Shown piece by piece: positions 9,941-23,300 of a stretch of 64,000 nucleotides of DNA; position 1 is the stretch's first letter, and each line of letters begins with the position of its first letter. This DNA is from Acorus gramineus (taxonomy: Eukaryota; Streptophyta; Magnoliopsida; Acorales; Acoraceae), in assembly GCA_030737835.1 (NCBI GenBank), contig CM060856.1:7215245-7279244 (forward strand), given 5' to 3'. The notes below the pieces were generated by a model, which saw only the letters and a list, made by a program, of their open reading frames with translations, searched no databases and was not told where the DNA came from. Both the position numbers and the translations under genes were made by a program.

Positions 9941-11781
9941 GCTATTCTTGAACGTATATATATAGAGTATATATATTTTATTTCATATAACTACATGCAT
10001 ATACTTTAATGGGAGAGTGACTGTTATTTTTAAAAAAAAAACAAAAATCAGTGTGGACTGCAGTTGAGGCTGCAAGGGGGCTGGAAATATCATTTTCTTT
10101 ATTTTTATTAATATAAATTGTTGTTTTATTTTTTTAAAATTTTTTTTTATGTTTTTAATAAATATACAATAAAAATAGATTTTTTAAAAATTTATAAATT
10201 TATTTTTTTTAAATGATTCCGTCTATAAAAATTTTTGAAATCGTCGTACCCCCAAACTCAGAGAGCACATGTGATGGTTTAGAATCCGTGTGTGGTGTGT
10301 GTGCGGATTCTACCGTGGAAATGTCAAATGCATATTTAAATGGTTTTCGTAAGTACAGTAGATTCAACGTTTCACACATTTTCTTTGATAAATTTTTAAC
10401 ATTTTAAAAGTTTTCAAAACCATGTTTTTTAAAAACGAGCTGAGCTCTTAGAGTCAAGTTTGGCAACGATTTTTATAAAATAGAGTACCTACAAAAATTG
10501 TGTTTGAAATCTTTTATTTTTATATTTATTTTTGGATTTTTCAAATAAATTTTTTCTTTCACTTTTTAAGAAAAAAATATTTTAGATGACCTTCACTTTT
10601 TCTCTGGGTTACATGCATTTATAATAACTTACATAAAGTGGATCGAACACCAATCCAATAGCTGTGTTAATTCAGAGTCCCTTGCCCACTTGACTTTCAG
10701 GCACCCAACAATCCAACACGTCTGGTAACAATAATAATAAATTAAAGTTTGATTGTATTATCCAATTCCACTGTTGAAAAAGAGATGCGTAGAAATAATA
10801 ATCTGAAAACACATTCTAAGCACAAATAATTGAATACGTATCTTTGTATCTTTTTACTTGTTTACTATTTGAGTATTTAGTCATCTAATTTTCTATATAC
10901 TCTATTTAATAACCCATATGTTTGATTAGCCCATGCTTGAATAGTATAATAGAAGGGAAATAAAGAGTAGGAGTAAATAAGCCCCAAAAGATATTTTTCT
11001 TAGGGTTCATGTTGGTTTAGCTATATCATAATAGATGGAATAAAAATTATATTGGTATTTTAGATCTCTCTTGAAATGATGTTATTACATATAATCTATT
11101 TTCTACTGATATAAAGAATACACATGTCAAATCACATGTCATCACTTATATGATAATATAATTTTTATGAAAGAGGTGAAAAACATGTCAAATCATTTTT
11201 CATCTTATTTTATTAATTTTTTTTATCTAATTTATTAAAGATCAATTAAATAAAAATACTTCATTATTAAATTTTGTAATGAGAATAACTAAACGCAACT
11301 AAACAGAAAATGATTTATTTTTTATCTATATTAAAATAATTATCTGAAATAACTCTATCCAAATGGGCCTTAAAATAATCTTTTTGGAAAATGTTAAACT
11401 TAGCTTATTTTACCAACCAAAACTCAGACCAAACATGTTTTTATTTATTTTTTAAATAGTAAACATCATATAATGAATAAAAAGTGCATATCTTTCCATT
11501 TTGAATTGAATGCATAAACTCATTTTTAGTAAGTGTAAAAAAATATTTAATGACGTATATACAACGTCTAACGAGATATATGTTTCACTAGATTTCTAAC
11601 GAGGTATATAAAACTATATTTTGTACTGGAAAAAAACTGAGTGTAACAGCATTCAAATTTTTTTAATTGGGAATATCAAACGCTTTCAAAATGTTGCATC
11701 ATCGTATCCATAACATTCTTCATTCTTGCTTTCTTTCTTTCTTTCTTTCTTTTTTTATTATTATAATTATATTATATTTAT
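9941..11781. other. AT-rich intergenic DNA
   Basis: No gene seen. Poly-T/poly-A rich with eroded repeats; the part around 11465-11655 contains ACGAGATATATGTTTCAC and GAGTGTAACAGCATTC, phrases shared with the small MITEs elsewhere in the window, but paired ends could not be matched. Confidence 0.45.
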
Positions 11782-12247
11782 GGAAAAAATCCAAATACCC
11801 CCGTAGATTGCTTGAAGTCCCTCAAAACATTTATGTAAATCTAAATCGCCCTCTGAGTTAAATTTTATTTGACATATTAAGGTTATGCTGTGAAAATTCT
11901 GTGTGGTTAACCTTGGTTGAAAACATAATATATAAAAAAAACCTTACAATATATTAAAAATGTGAAAAATCATCTGTAAATGATGATTTTACCTCTCTGA
12001 TAGGGTTTTATAATCTATCCGGATGGGTAAAATAGCCATGTATAAAAGGTTTTTTTGCATTTTTATCAAATTGCAGAAGTATTTTGAAATACTAGTTTAC
12101 AGCTAGGGTCAACAAAACAAAATATTATCAAAATATTCTTCATCTAGTCAATGAAAATTTAATTTAGAGAATTATTTGAATTTATATAAATATTTTTGAG
12201 GGTTTATATGGATTTTAAAAAAAGTCAGGGGTTATTTATATTTTTTT
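11782..12247. mobile_element. Long fold-back MITE, family 1 copy D (Mutator-like)
   Basis: Starts GGAAAAAATCCAAATACCCCC and ends with TCAGGGGTTATTTATATTTTT; the arms are imperfect complements and share internal phrases with copies A-C (GTTAACCTTGGTTGAAAACA, GATTTTACCTCTCTGATAG). TATATTTAT is repeated at 11773-11781 and 12249-12257, a 9-bp target duplication (the bases next to it on the right are an extended T run). Confidence 0.75.
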
Positions 12248-12282
12248 TTATATTTATTTATACAGAGATTTGTACGGATCTA

Positions 12283-12400
12283 GTCATTAGTAGGTAATGT
12301 GGTTGACCAAACAACGCCCATGGTTTTAGGCGTTCAAATCCATGCAACTTTCATCAGATATTCCATCCACTTATAAATCTCTTTCTTTTTTTTATTTTTA
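12283..12400 (+). mobile_element. tRNA-derived SINE-like sequence
   Basis: GGCGTTCAAATCCATGC near 12338 resembles a pol III B box (GGTTCAAATCC), and TAGTAGGTAATGTGG about 45 bp upstream could be a worn A box. The segment is followed by a T-rich tail. Small plant SINEs look like this, but both boxes are imperfect. Confidence 0.3.
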
Positions 12401-13731
12401 TTTTATACAAATAGTAGGCAGTGGCTTTAATATATTAAAACGGAAGCTCAAATGAGTTAAAAAAATCAAAATAAAAGCTTCTTAATCTTAAAATAAAAAA
12501 GACATCTATCAGGAATTAAGACAAAACGAGCCAAACAATCATAATTTATAACAAGTTCATCCCCCACACAATAATTTCCCCAACTATGAATTAGCCCTTT
12601 CATCATCTTTTCACTATATGGACATTGACACTTAAATACCACTTGGTTTCAAGTCTTCCATGTGGACCATACAAAGCGTCGGGATAAGTAACTGGGAGAC
12701 CTACACCTTCTTGGACCTATCCCCCATTCTTCACATATGCTTCACAGCCGCTCACATACCTTCCAAATCTGAAAAGCTAACCTCCAAACCTGTAGTTAGA
12801 GACACCATGTTTGAATAATAATTATGTCCAATCCAATTTCTTTCTTTCTTTTTTTAATCATAAGGAACACCAACGTGAATAAAATTTAAAACACGCGATG
12901 AATTTTTATCTGTCGGAATTAAGATATTTTATTTTTAAAATTTTATGGCATTGTCATGTTGGTGGGCTAAATGATGAGACAAAGAGATAAATGTTGGAAT
13001 TAGAAAATTATTTAATGATAAATTATTGAAAGAACATTTTATTCATATTTTTTTGTATAAAATAATAGGATAAAATGGGAAATGAATTAGGATATTTAAT
13101 TCCAACTAAATATGAGAATAACATTTATCCCATCTTTTTATTCTAATATTGGTAAATGTGAATAATGATAATATCAAAATGGATTTCTCATCATTCACAC
13201 AAGCAAAAAATAAATTATCAAGGAGAAGAGAAATCAATAGAGGGGGAATGTTAGGGTTAGATTGTTCTAGTTAGTGATGGATTGGGAGGACATTATTGTA
13301 ACTTTACACGTATAGTTAAACTCAAGTTTATTATAGGTTAACTTAACAGAAGGGATTATTTGCATTTTGTTTATGTTTATAAAAGGTTATTTAGATTTAG
13401 GAAAAAAAATACTAGGTTATATGAATTTTCATATGTTTGTTGGGGGTTATATGGATTTCTCTCTTATTGTTAATATTTATATCCCATGCTAAACTCGTCA
13501 TAGAGTTCTTTTGGATCCGTGGTGGGGATGTTTGCATTCCATAAATGTTAAGAATTCAAACCCTGTAGTGGAAAACATTATTTTGCGGGTGTCCTGAAAA
13601 TGCTAGAAAATTTGTTACAGCACAATGTTATTCAGTGGTGTGGGGTGGTGTGAACAAGAAAAAATCTGAATCCTATCTCTATTTGTAGTGATGTTTTTTT
13701 TTTTTAATTGTTTAGAGTCAAATCAGTCTTA
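12401..13731. other. AT-rich intergenic DNA with a half copy of fold-back family 1
   Basis: No gene seen. Between about 13330 and 13465 the phrases GGGATTATTTGCATTTTG, GGTTATTTAGATTTAGG and GGGGGTTATATGGATTTC match the right arm of the fold-back family 1 elements, so this is a decayed or half copy. The rest holds nothing I can name. Confidence 0.45.
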
Positions 13732-13880
13732 GGGCGTTTGGTTCAATCAACTTTCAGTGCTTATTCAGCTGAAAGCTGAAAATAAATACTTTTTAGCATG
13801 AAGTGTGTTTGGTTGGGGACAAAAAAAATACTGAATATAAGCCCTTAATCATAAATATTACTGTGAATCCAAATGAGCCC
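13732..13880. mobile_element. Tourist-like MITE, 149 bp
   Basis: Ends GGGCGTTTGGTTC and GAATCCAAATGAGCCC form an imperfect inverted repeat. TTA stands to the left (13729-13731) and CTA to the right, close to a 3-bp target duplication. An internal AGCTGAAAGCTGAAAA stretch is shared in type with the MITE at 1481-1620. Confidence 0.45.
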
Positions 13881-13921
13881 CTAAAAGAGCTACTTTTAAA
13901 CAAGCTAAAATCGTCTATTTA

Positions 13922-13990
13922 CCCACCCCCCCCACCCCCCCCCCCCCCCCCTCCAAAAAAAAAAAAAATTGATCTCCCCCCCCCCCCCCA
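13922..13990. repeat. C-rich low-complexity tract
   Basis: Runs of C (up to about sixteen), a poly-A run and a second C run follow directly on one another, then a short CA repeat. A proline-rich open frame over it is a by-product of composition. Confidence 0.8.
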
Positions 13991-16900
13991 CCACACACAC
14001 AATTTTATATTAATATATACTAGTTTTTATACACGTGTCCAGGCACGTGATATGAAATTAAGATAATATAGTAAAATTAAAGAATTAATAAAAGAGTCAT
14101 TCAATGAAAAAAAAAGAAAAAAAACCAATTTAATCTATGGAAGTGATATATATTTTTTATTTGAAACCTATGTCATAAAAAAGAATAAAAATCAATTTGA
14201 TAATAAAATTCATTAGAGTACATACTTCATTTTTTGTTAGTGGTGATGTTGATGGTAATTATGAGCTCCACTGAAATTAGAATCATGCATGTGAAAAAAT
14301 AAGGTGGAATCAAATTCCCACTATTTTTTATAGTAATTTCAAATTCCACCAAGAATCTTCAATTAGATTATTATCATACCTTTTGTAAATTAATTAAATT
14401 ACTATCTATATCTATTCTAAAATAAATAGCCTCTTCTCTTTTTTTTTTTAACCCACAACCTCCTCTTTTTATTTATTTTCATTCAACTAATTTAATTAAT
14501 TTTAAAAAAATTACTCTAAATATGTATTTAATTATATAATCAGTTGTTTTATTTATTTGAATTCGTTAAATATTTATTAAAATATAAAAATTACTCTAAA
14601 TATGTATTTAATTAAATATTTATTAAAATATTTTATTAAATTACTCATTGAAGAGCACATTTTAGCGCATGCCTTGGGAAATGATGTTTTGCGATGATGG
14701 ATCTGGTTATAAATCTGAAAATATGGATGAGGCACATATTTGTAACATAGATAGGGACCTGGTTATGAAACTGGTAGAATCTATGGACCGATGTGCAAGA
14801 AGCCTATAAAAAGAAGAAAGTGGCCGGTTTTAGCAAGGGGCCTAATTATGAACTGGTATAACTTAGAGATCCATTTGCAAATAGCCCAGAGGAGATAAAA
14901 ATTGGGTGAATCTTAGAGAGGAACCTGGTTGTTAAATTAGTAGAAAGTGGGGTTCCTTCTGCAAATATCCCAAAGAAAAATAAAAAAAGTTTGGGCCATA
15001 TGTTTTGTCTTCATTTGCACCCCATAAACCCTCGGATACAATGTCGATTTTACCCCCAGAAAAAACAAAACACACAAATATAGACACGTGTCATTAAACA
15101 AACTTTCATGGGTAAAATCGAAAAATCGACATTGTATATTATATAATAATAATAATAATATATATAGTGAATTATAATATAACAAAAAATTGTACATTAC
15201 ATAGCTCAAGAAGCGCAGGGTGGTTTGTGGTTGGAAAAAAAAAATATCGTGTTCTGTTGGTACAAACTCCAAAGTCTCTCCAATAGAATTGAAATTATTG
15301 ATACATTATTATTTATGTTAATGAATTAAAATACCATTTTACTGCATTGAAAATTTTCTCCGTCTAACACTCTCAAATAAAACAAAAACATACACCTCAC
15401 ACATCACTCAACAAAAATAATAATAATCATAACATTCAAAAAAAGTTGTAAATCCTCATCTACATCTCATCTTTAATTTATCTAATTTTAATTGTCTAAA
15501 AAGAACCAAACAACAGAAACATATTTTTATGTTTATTTATTTATTTATTATTTTTCTATTTTTAATGAAAAAAATAACAAAAAAAAATAGAATTAAACCT
15601 CAAATATAAAAAAAGGAAAAAATTGTCCCACCCAATTATATTTATCAAGTTTTATCGTCCAATAAAATATATGCATTTAGATTTACAATATATCTTTTAG
15701 GGTGATAAAAACTAAAGTAAAAGAAAGGACATTGATACATGTTAATAATGCAATATATGAAATATCCTCATATAATATATACTCTACTACGTAAGTATAC
15801 TATTTTATAAAAAACGGAAAAAATATATAAATTGAACTCATATAATCATGTACTTCATTTACAATAAAAAAAATATTTTATTATTAAAGCGTATATTTTA
15901 AAAAATTCAAAAGTACGTGCTAAAGACACATTTTTGAAAGCGTGTATAAAAACAAGGTTGGATAACTTCTTAAGATTCTATTTTTATAAGAATGATGTTT
16001 AATCTAAATTTGTTACCGAACTCCATGAATGATCTCAGCTTTTGACAATTATAGGAAAAAAATTAATTTTAAGAAAATGTTTATGGATTACGTTTGGATG
16101 TGCAATTGAAACGCTAAGATTCGTAGAATCTTACATTTCAAACTCAGCTTTTGAAAAGTGTTGTTCTATTAGATTTTCAATCGCAAGATTTTTTTGGCTT
16201 AAAAAAGTAAGAGGGTGATTTGAAAAGTTAAATGTTGAAAAAATGTTTGGATTTGTGTTTGTGATTTTTTAGTTTTTTAAATACAGAATCTACCGAAACA
16301 GAAATTAAAAAAAATTCTAAAACTGTTTCCATGAAAATTTAATTTTTAAAATCATTTCCAAATGCTCAGTTAGCAGTGGGAGTGATAAATAAATTGAGCT
16401 TTGACATGTTCAAACTCAGATTGTTTATAATTAGGCTCGATTCAGAAACGAACTTAATTTTGTGTTTAAGCTCTGCTTGTTTGACTTGTGAAAAGCTCGA
16501 TTAAAGCTCGGTTTGGATCGTTTGTAAAAAGAGCTTGAGTACAAGCTCGAACCAAAGCTCGAGTTCGGACTTGTTTAGCTCAAAAAATCTGAAAAAAAAC
16601 TCGTTTAATAATTAAAATATGATAAAACAAATAACATGCTAAAAATAGACAATCATATTAAACAATTATATTCAAACGAGCTCGTCTAAGCTCGTGACTT
16701 GGCGCAGACTTGACTCATTTACAACTGAGTTTTAAAAATTGTTGAAGCATGATTCATTTATTTAATCAGACGAGTTTGAATGAACTTCAACTGAGCCAAG
16801 GCTGCGCGATTCAGCTAGTTTACCACCCCTGGTTAGCAGGTCTTGTCTTGGACTGGCCCTCAGTTTTAAAATCATTCCAATCAGCTGTCCCTGTCTCGGA

Positions 16901-17284
16901 CTGCCCGGCGGCTTTTCCAACCGCACTGTATTAGAATGAAAAACGTGGTGAATATTATCAGAAAAAAAAAAATGTTTTTGAGATGGGTCCCAAAGAACTC
17001 ATGAAAGATTCGGAGATGTTTCAGGGACTTTAAAGGCATTTTCCAAGCCAATCATTAAACGGCGATTTTCACTGGAACAGCCGAAACCCTTGGGAAACGT
17101 CTTTTTTTTACGCTTACACCTTCGGTAACCATAACATCATCCGTTTCTCGTCAACTAAACATAATAATCGAACGGTCCAGAGACTCTCTTGTGGAGGTGC
17201 AAAATACGTGCAATATACAGAGAAGCATTAGACTGCCGGTCCATATTTATCGAGGCTGTACACACTGGTCCATTCATTCATTGT
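13991..17284. other. Intergenic DNA upstream of the acyl-CoA oxidase gene
   Basis: No gene seen in about 3.3 kb. It contains a TAA/TA repeat near 15139-15168, a possible MITE around 16088-16370 whose ends (TTACGTTTGGATGTGC and ATTTCCAAATGCTC) are only weakly inverted, and a GCTCG-rich block at about 16425-16710. The latter has many AAGCTCGA/GAGCTCG units in both orientations, as in the subterminal repeats of non-autonomous hAT elements. The promoter of the oxidase gene must lie in the last few hundred bases, but no clear TATA box stands out. Confidence 0.45.
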
Positions 17285-17301
17285 TCTCTCTCTCTCTCTC
17301 T
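17285..17301 (+). promoter_or_regulatory. CT-rich pyrimidine patch in the probable 5' UTR
   Basis: Pure TC run about 60 bp upstream of the oxidase start codon. Pyrimidine patches near the transcription start are a usual plant core-promoter feature; position fits, function is inferred. Confidence 0.45.
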
Positions 17302-17363
17302 GTTCCTGCTTAGGTGTCTTCGTATTTGTGTTTTTTTGGGTTTTGGTTTTGTATTTCGATCGA

Positions 17364-20300
17364 ATGGCGGAAATTGGGGAAGTAGAGGATCACTTGGCGG
17401 ACGAGAGGAGGAAGGCCGAGTTCGATGTGTCGGCCATGAAGGTCGTCTGGGCCGGCTCTCGCCACGAGCTCGAGATCACCGATCGGATGGCACGGATCGT
17501 CGCTAGCGATCCGGTGAGGGTTTTTGTTTTTTGAATCTCTTATGCCATTCTCTGTTTTATCCAGTGATCGATTTTTAAATATTTTTTATTGGTGTTTGGT
17601 TGATTGTGATTCACGATATATGAATGTTTTTTTTTTCTTTCAAATTTTTACTTTGGTGTTTTCTTGTAATTGAGAGTGAAATATGTAAAAAAAATTGTGT
17701 TTTTTGTGTTGTTTTTTGGATATTGAAGCGAATGTACCAAGATACAATGATTTATGTCATCAAAATCAAGTTTTTCCTGTGTTTCAAAGGTTTATTTTGG
17801 TATATTTTTGTGAGATATTGGATGTAATCGATAACATTGAATGGGCAAGTGTTGGGATCATTGTGATTTGATGGGTTAGACCAGAGAAATTTGTAAGTGT
17901 TGTATTGTATTCAATTATTTTGGTTTTCTGAGAAAGCTATCTCTGGTTCAGGTGTTTCGCAAGGATAATAGGGCAATGCTCAGCAGGAAGGAACTATTTA
18001 AAAACTCATTAAAGAAGGCAGCACATGCTTGGAGGCGGATCATCGAGCTCCGTCTTACTGGTATTTTTTTGAATTTAAGCCTTTAAAGGCCCTTACATGT
18101 TGATCTACTTTCTTTCCCCAACTATCCTACTTTCCAAGAAGATTTTTTTTTTGGAGAGAGCAAAGGTGGGTGCATGCCACCAGGATCTATTATCTGGGAT
18201 AATCTGTTGCAGATGAGGTATCGGCTACAAAAATATAGAGCGAGAACAAAAAAATTGAAGAAAGGGTGAAAGAACACAACCTATTCTCTCACCCCACTGT
18301 AACTTTTCTAGGTGAAAGTCCTAGTGGGGCAAGTATATATATGTAACACTGTAGAATTTGAATACAGAAATCCCTATCCCTTAAAATATTTTTGTCATCT
18401 TTTGATGTTTTCTAGCTGACTCTTTGTCTCTCTCTCTCTCTTTTGAGTTTTACCCATCAATACAAATTATTGGTAATTCTCCCACCGTTTGTCAAACCCA
18501 CCCCGCCTCTTCGCTAACATGTTATAACTTTCCCTAATACGACGAAATCAAGGTTGTCTCTTGTTCTGTAGTTGCAGAAGATGGTATAATCCTTTGGGAA
18601 CAAAAACTTCTTTACAAATTGAAAAAATGTGGAGTTAGGCAATGTTCTTTTTTTCTCGGTTGTCACATTCTTGTTTGGGTCATTTTTTTATTAAGAAACT
18701 TCATTTTTAGAAATTGAAAGATGTGGATTCTTGTGGATTTGGTATAAGCAATGCCACTGTGTGGGGCTATTGATTCATGCTTGGATCTCTCAGTCATTGG
18801 ATAAAAGGTTATAAATCTAGACACTGTTCATATTACGTCATGTACTCTTGATAATGTGGATCAAATGTAAGCGACAATTAACAATTAGCCTTAAACATTT
18901 TACATTAGTGATGTGTGATTTTTATTGTATCAGAGGAAGAGGCTTCCAAATTCAGATCTTCTGTTGATGAAGCTTGCTATCCGGATCTGCATTGGGTGAG
19001 ATTTTCAACAAAACTTTTGTTACATACATATTCATGTACATGCCAGTAGAAAATAAGCATGGTTCTTAATTTTATATTCACACCTTTTTATTAAAGAGAG
19101 ATGAACTGGGGGGGAAAATAAGTTGTTACATCCACGTTGCCATAAATTGTATGACTGAAGCAGACCTGTTGTATTCCGATGTTCTACTGTTCTTGTTGTA
19201 TCTTGCCATGTCTATGATGAAGTCCTTACAAGCCAATTACAAGTATTAGATACCTAGTTCTCTGCATCATTTGTGCAGTTGATTCATTTCTCATAAATAT
19301 TTTTTCAGGGCATGTTTGTACCCGCTATCAAAGGACAAGGAACTGATGAGCAACAGAAGAAGTGGCTGCCATTGGCGAAGAAATTGCAAATAATTGGCTG
19401 CTATGCTCAAACTGAACTTGGTCATGGTTCTAATGTTCAAGGGCTTGAAACTACTGCAACATTTGATCCAGAGACTGATGAATTTGTCATTCATAGTCCA
19501 ACTCTTTCTTCAAGTAAGGTGAGTAATGAAGGTGGCCAGATTGAACTCTGTCCTCCCCCCACCCCCCCCAACTTTTTTCTTTGTTTCCTTTTTAGAGCTA
19601 TTTTTCAGCGTAATATCGTTGTGGTTGAAAATTGGATACTTATTTCATAGCCATTCTCTGGCTTGCTGAATGGGCTATTGATAATGTCATTTGGCTCTTG
19701 TTTAATAGTTATGATATTTCCTTGCTTTGCTGTTGAAATGTATACCGTATCTATCTTTTGATACTATTATATTGCTCCTCTGAACAGTGGTGGCCTGGTG
19801 GGCTGGGTAAAGCTTCTACACATGCAGTTGTTTATGCCCACCTCATTACCAACGGCGAGGACCACGGGATACATGGTACTTTTTGTTCTTGTTTGAAGCA
19901 TGCCACATAAACTTGTAATTTCCATCATAATCAAGTGCCTGATTTTTTTTCCTCAATATCCAGGCTTCATTGTACAGTTGCGGAGTCTGGATGACCATTC
20001 ACCTCTCCCTGGTATAACTGTTGGTGATATTGGGACAAAATTTGGAAATGGCGCATATAACTCTATGGATAATGGTGTTCTGCAGTTTGATCATGTGCGC
20101 ATACCAAGAGATCAGATGTTGATGCGGTTTGACTTCTATGCCTTTACACTTCATAGTTCATACTCTTTTATTGTTTTTTTTCCAGGCAGATCTTGGATGT
20201 AAGATTGGACTTTGGTTCTGGTACCCCCATGACATTAGAATTATTCCCATTTAAGAATGAATCTTATCATCCGTTATTTAAAGTACTATAGTTTTATTTT

Positions 20301-23300
20301 TAAAATGTAGATGTGCAGATTCCCCCTCAACCCCCCCCCAACACACACACACAGAATTTATCAGACTGTAGTATATGACCTTTCTTGTAAATACTTAGGG
20401 TGGTTTTATTTTGTCATTTTTGCCTCATTGGAATGTATATGCTGTCATAGTGTCATGTTACCCTATTGTCATATCATCCATTTTTTGTGCTCTATCATTT
20501 CCCATCCTCTCCAATTTCTCATGCTTTTATGCCTTACCTTTGTTATGGAAATCTCTCATCTGCATGATAAAGATGGTGACATCTTCTCATTGATATAGGA
20601 AACATTGCTCTCTTGAATTGTCATGTAGCAGTGACACTTTGAACAGAGAAATTAAAGGTGAACCAAAGTAGAATGCCGAGGATATTCCTTTTTTTTTTTT
20701 TTTTTTTGTATTTGGAGATCCATTGTCTCCATATGTTCGAGGGTGATCATTTATTAAATATGAAATTCTCCAATCTTTTCTTCCAAAAAAAAAAATCTAG
20801 AGGATATTAATACTGTTACGCTATGTGCACCTGTTATTATATCAGGAGACTTGTAGATATATTAAATTTTCTGTAACTTCTGGTTTTATCCTGCGCTGAA
20901 GCACCATCGTTACATGAATCACTTTTTTTAAAAAGTTGATTTAATGCTGACAATGGCTGGGTTTATTTCTGTACAGACAGTTTAAGTTTCACAAGGTGCT
21001 TAAAATTATCATGAAAAATCTGCAGGATTTCTCAAGTTACAAGGGATGGGAAGTATCTGGTGTCCGATGTTCCCAGACAGCTAGTTTATGGAACAATGGT
21101 TTTTGTGCGCCAAACCATTGTACAAGATGCTTCTATTGCCTTGTCTCGAGCAGTTTGTATTGCAGTGAGGTATAGTTCTGTCAGAAGACAATTCGGTTCA
21201 CAGAATGGAGGTCCTGAAAGCCAGGTATCATGAGAAATTATTAAGTTCACTAATGTATACCTGTTGTAGAATTACCTCTAGAGTTGAACATCTTAATGTT
21301 ATTTTATAATTCGTATTTTTTTTTCTCAGAAAAAAAAATGTTATTTTTTAATGAGCTTCCTATTCAGAATGACTTTCCATCCACCAACTACATTTTTTTT
21401 GTAGTTTATACAAGTTTGCAAGTAAATGTTGTGTGGCAGTAGTATTTTGCTATATGACACCCGTGCCCATTGATGAAGCCATGTAGGGGGCAATTGGGGC
21501 TGGAGCAATGCCCCCCCGCCATCTTTTCGAAGCTCAAATATTCAGGCCATTGAATGCTATAATCATTTGTAACTACTCATTAGAAAAGTTCCTGAATGGT
21601 TGAGGATGGAGTAAAAATCACACTATATTAATCAGTGATAGCTGATATGGGTAAATAGTAAAAACCCTCCCATGCATGTTGGGAAGGAAATATACACTTT
21701 AGTTTTTACTTGTAGCTGCTGTATATGCATGTGTGCTTGCGTGCACGCGTGCAAAGAATTTACATATGTTCTTATGTCATCTCATCACATATGCAACACC
21801 TTTTCATGTTCATCACAAACTATTGAGGTTTATAGGCTAAATCTTTGTTCCTTGAAGATGGTGCCTTGTCTGATGCATGATCATTGTGTATCTCCAAGTA
21901 TAATGTCATTCTTTTGCTGTTTTTTAAGTTGCTATGCAAAATGGATGGGTGGGTTTCTTATGCGTTGGTTTTTGTCTTATTTTCTTTAGGTGATTGATTA
22001 CAAAACTCAGCAAAGCAGGCTTTTCCCATTGCTAGCTTCTGCATATGCATTCAGGTTTGTGGGTGAATGGTTGAAGTGGCTTTATACCGATGTAACTCAA
22101 AGACTTCAAGCAAATGATTTCTCAACCCTACCCGAGGCTCATGCATGCACGGCTGGTCTCAAGTCATTGACAACTTCTGTGACATCTGTATGTGACTTCT
22201 ATCATTTTTAATATTTTTATAGTATGTTTAGGAACTGATTTCATTAATATCTAATAATGTTGAAGAATATGAGTTTTAATTGAAGAAAACATTGAAAAAA
22301 GTTATCTGGGTGAGCCACTTCATGATGTCCAAGAATTTCTTTTTTGTAATAAAGAATAATTCTTCAGAATTTGATAGGTTTCATATTCATATCTCTGTGA
22401 TATTGGTTTCTATATTTCTGTTTTAACGGATGCATTAAAAAAATCCTTGTATTTATGCTTTGTTTTCTCTGTAATTTCTGGATGATAAATAATGCACATA
22501 ATATCATTTCAGCCGAAGCTTTGTAACTAGAATATAGATCATGTATTTTTGAGTTCATATACTACTTTTGAGTTGTGACATACACCTGGAATACAAAAGA
22601 GAGTTTTTGACTATACTTTATCATCGTTTTCAAGTTGTTTAAGGCCAAGCCAAGTAGCTCTTCATATATACTCATTGAATTATATAGGGACATTCACCAT
22701 GCTTGTTGCTGTGACCTTGATAAAGGGTTACAAAATAAGAGTCACATTTTTATTCTGCTGCACTAGATTGACTCCCATCTGCAACACGGACATAGACACG
22801 ATAACATAACAAAATTTGAAAAACCAAGTCACTGATACTTTAAGGACTCATCAGTACAACCAATTTTTTATCCAAAAATTTGGGATCGGATGCATGAATC
22901 ATTTTTTGCTTTTCCACTCTATAGGTTCACGTCCTCTAAAACATGTGCAGTTCACATGTCCATTATTGTTTCCATTCAACTGGATTAAGGACATGACAAT
23001 GGATTAGATGATATGTAATACATATTATGAAAAAAAATAAGAAACAAGGAATTTTTAATCCATAATAATTTGATATAATTATGTTGTTTCAAACACAAGA
23101 ATAGTAGAAAACAAAGAAAAACAGGATAAATACATAGTCTGATTATATCATAAAAATCCAAAATTTATTTGTTTTTATCACTTGTGCATCCCTTAATTAT
23201 TTTTATTGTGAAAAGGTAGGTATAAATTGTGATTTTATTAATAGAAAGCTCCCGAATTAAAGGAGATGAGGGATTTTTGTACAAAGGTTAACAAAGAAAG

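Noticed and set aside
13803-14066. Proline-rich plus-strand frame
   Set aside because: It is a translation of the C-rich tract.
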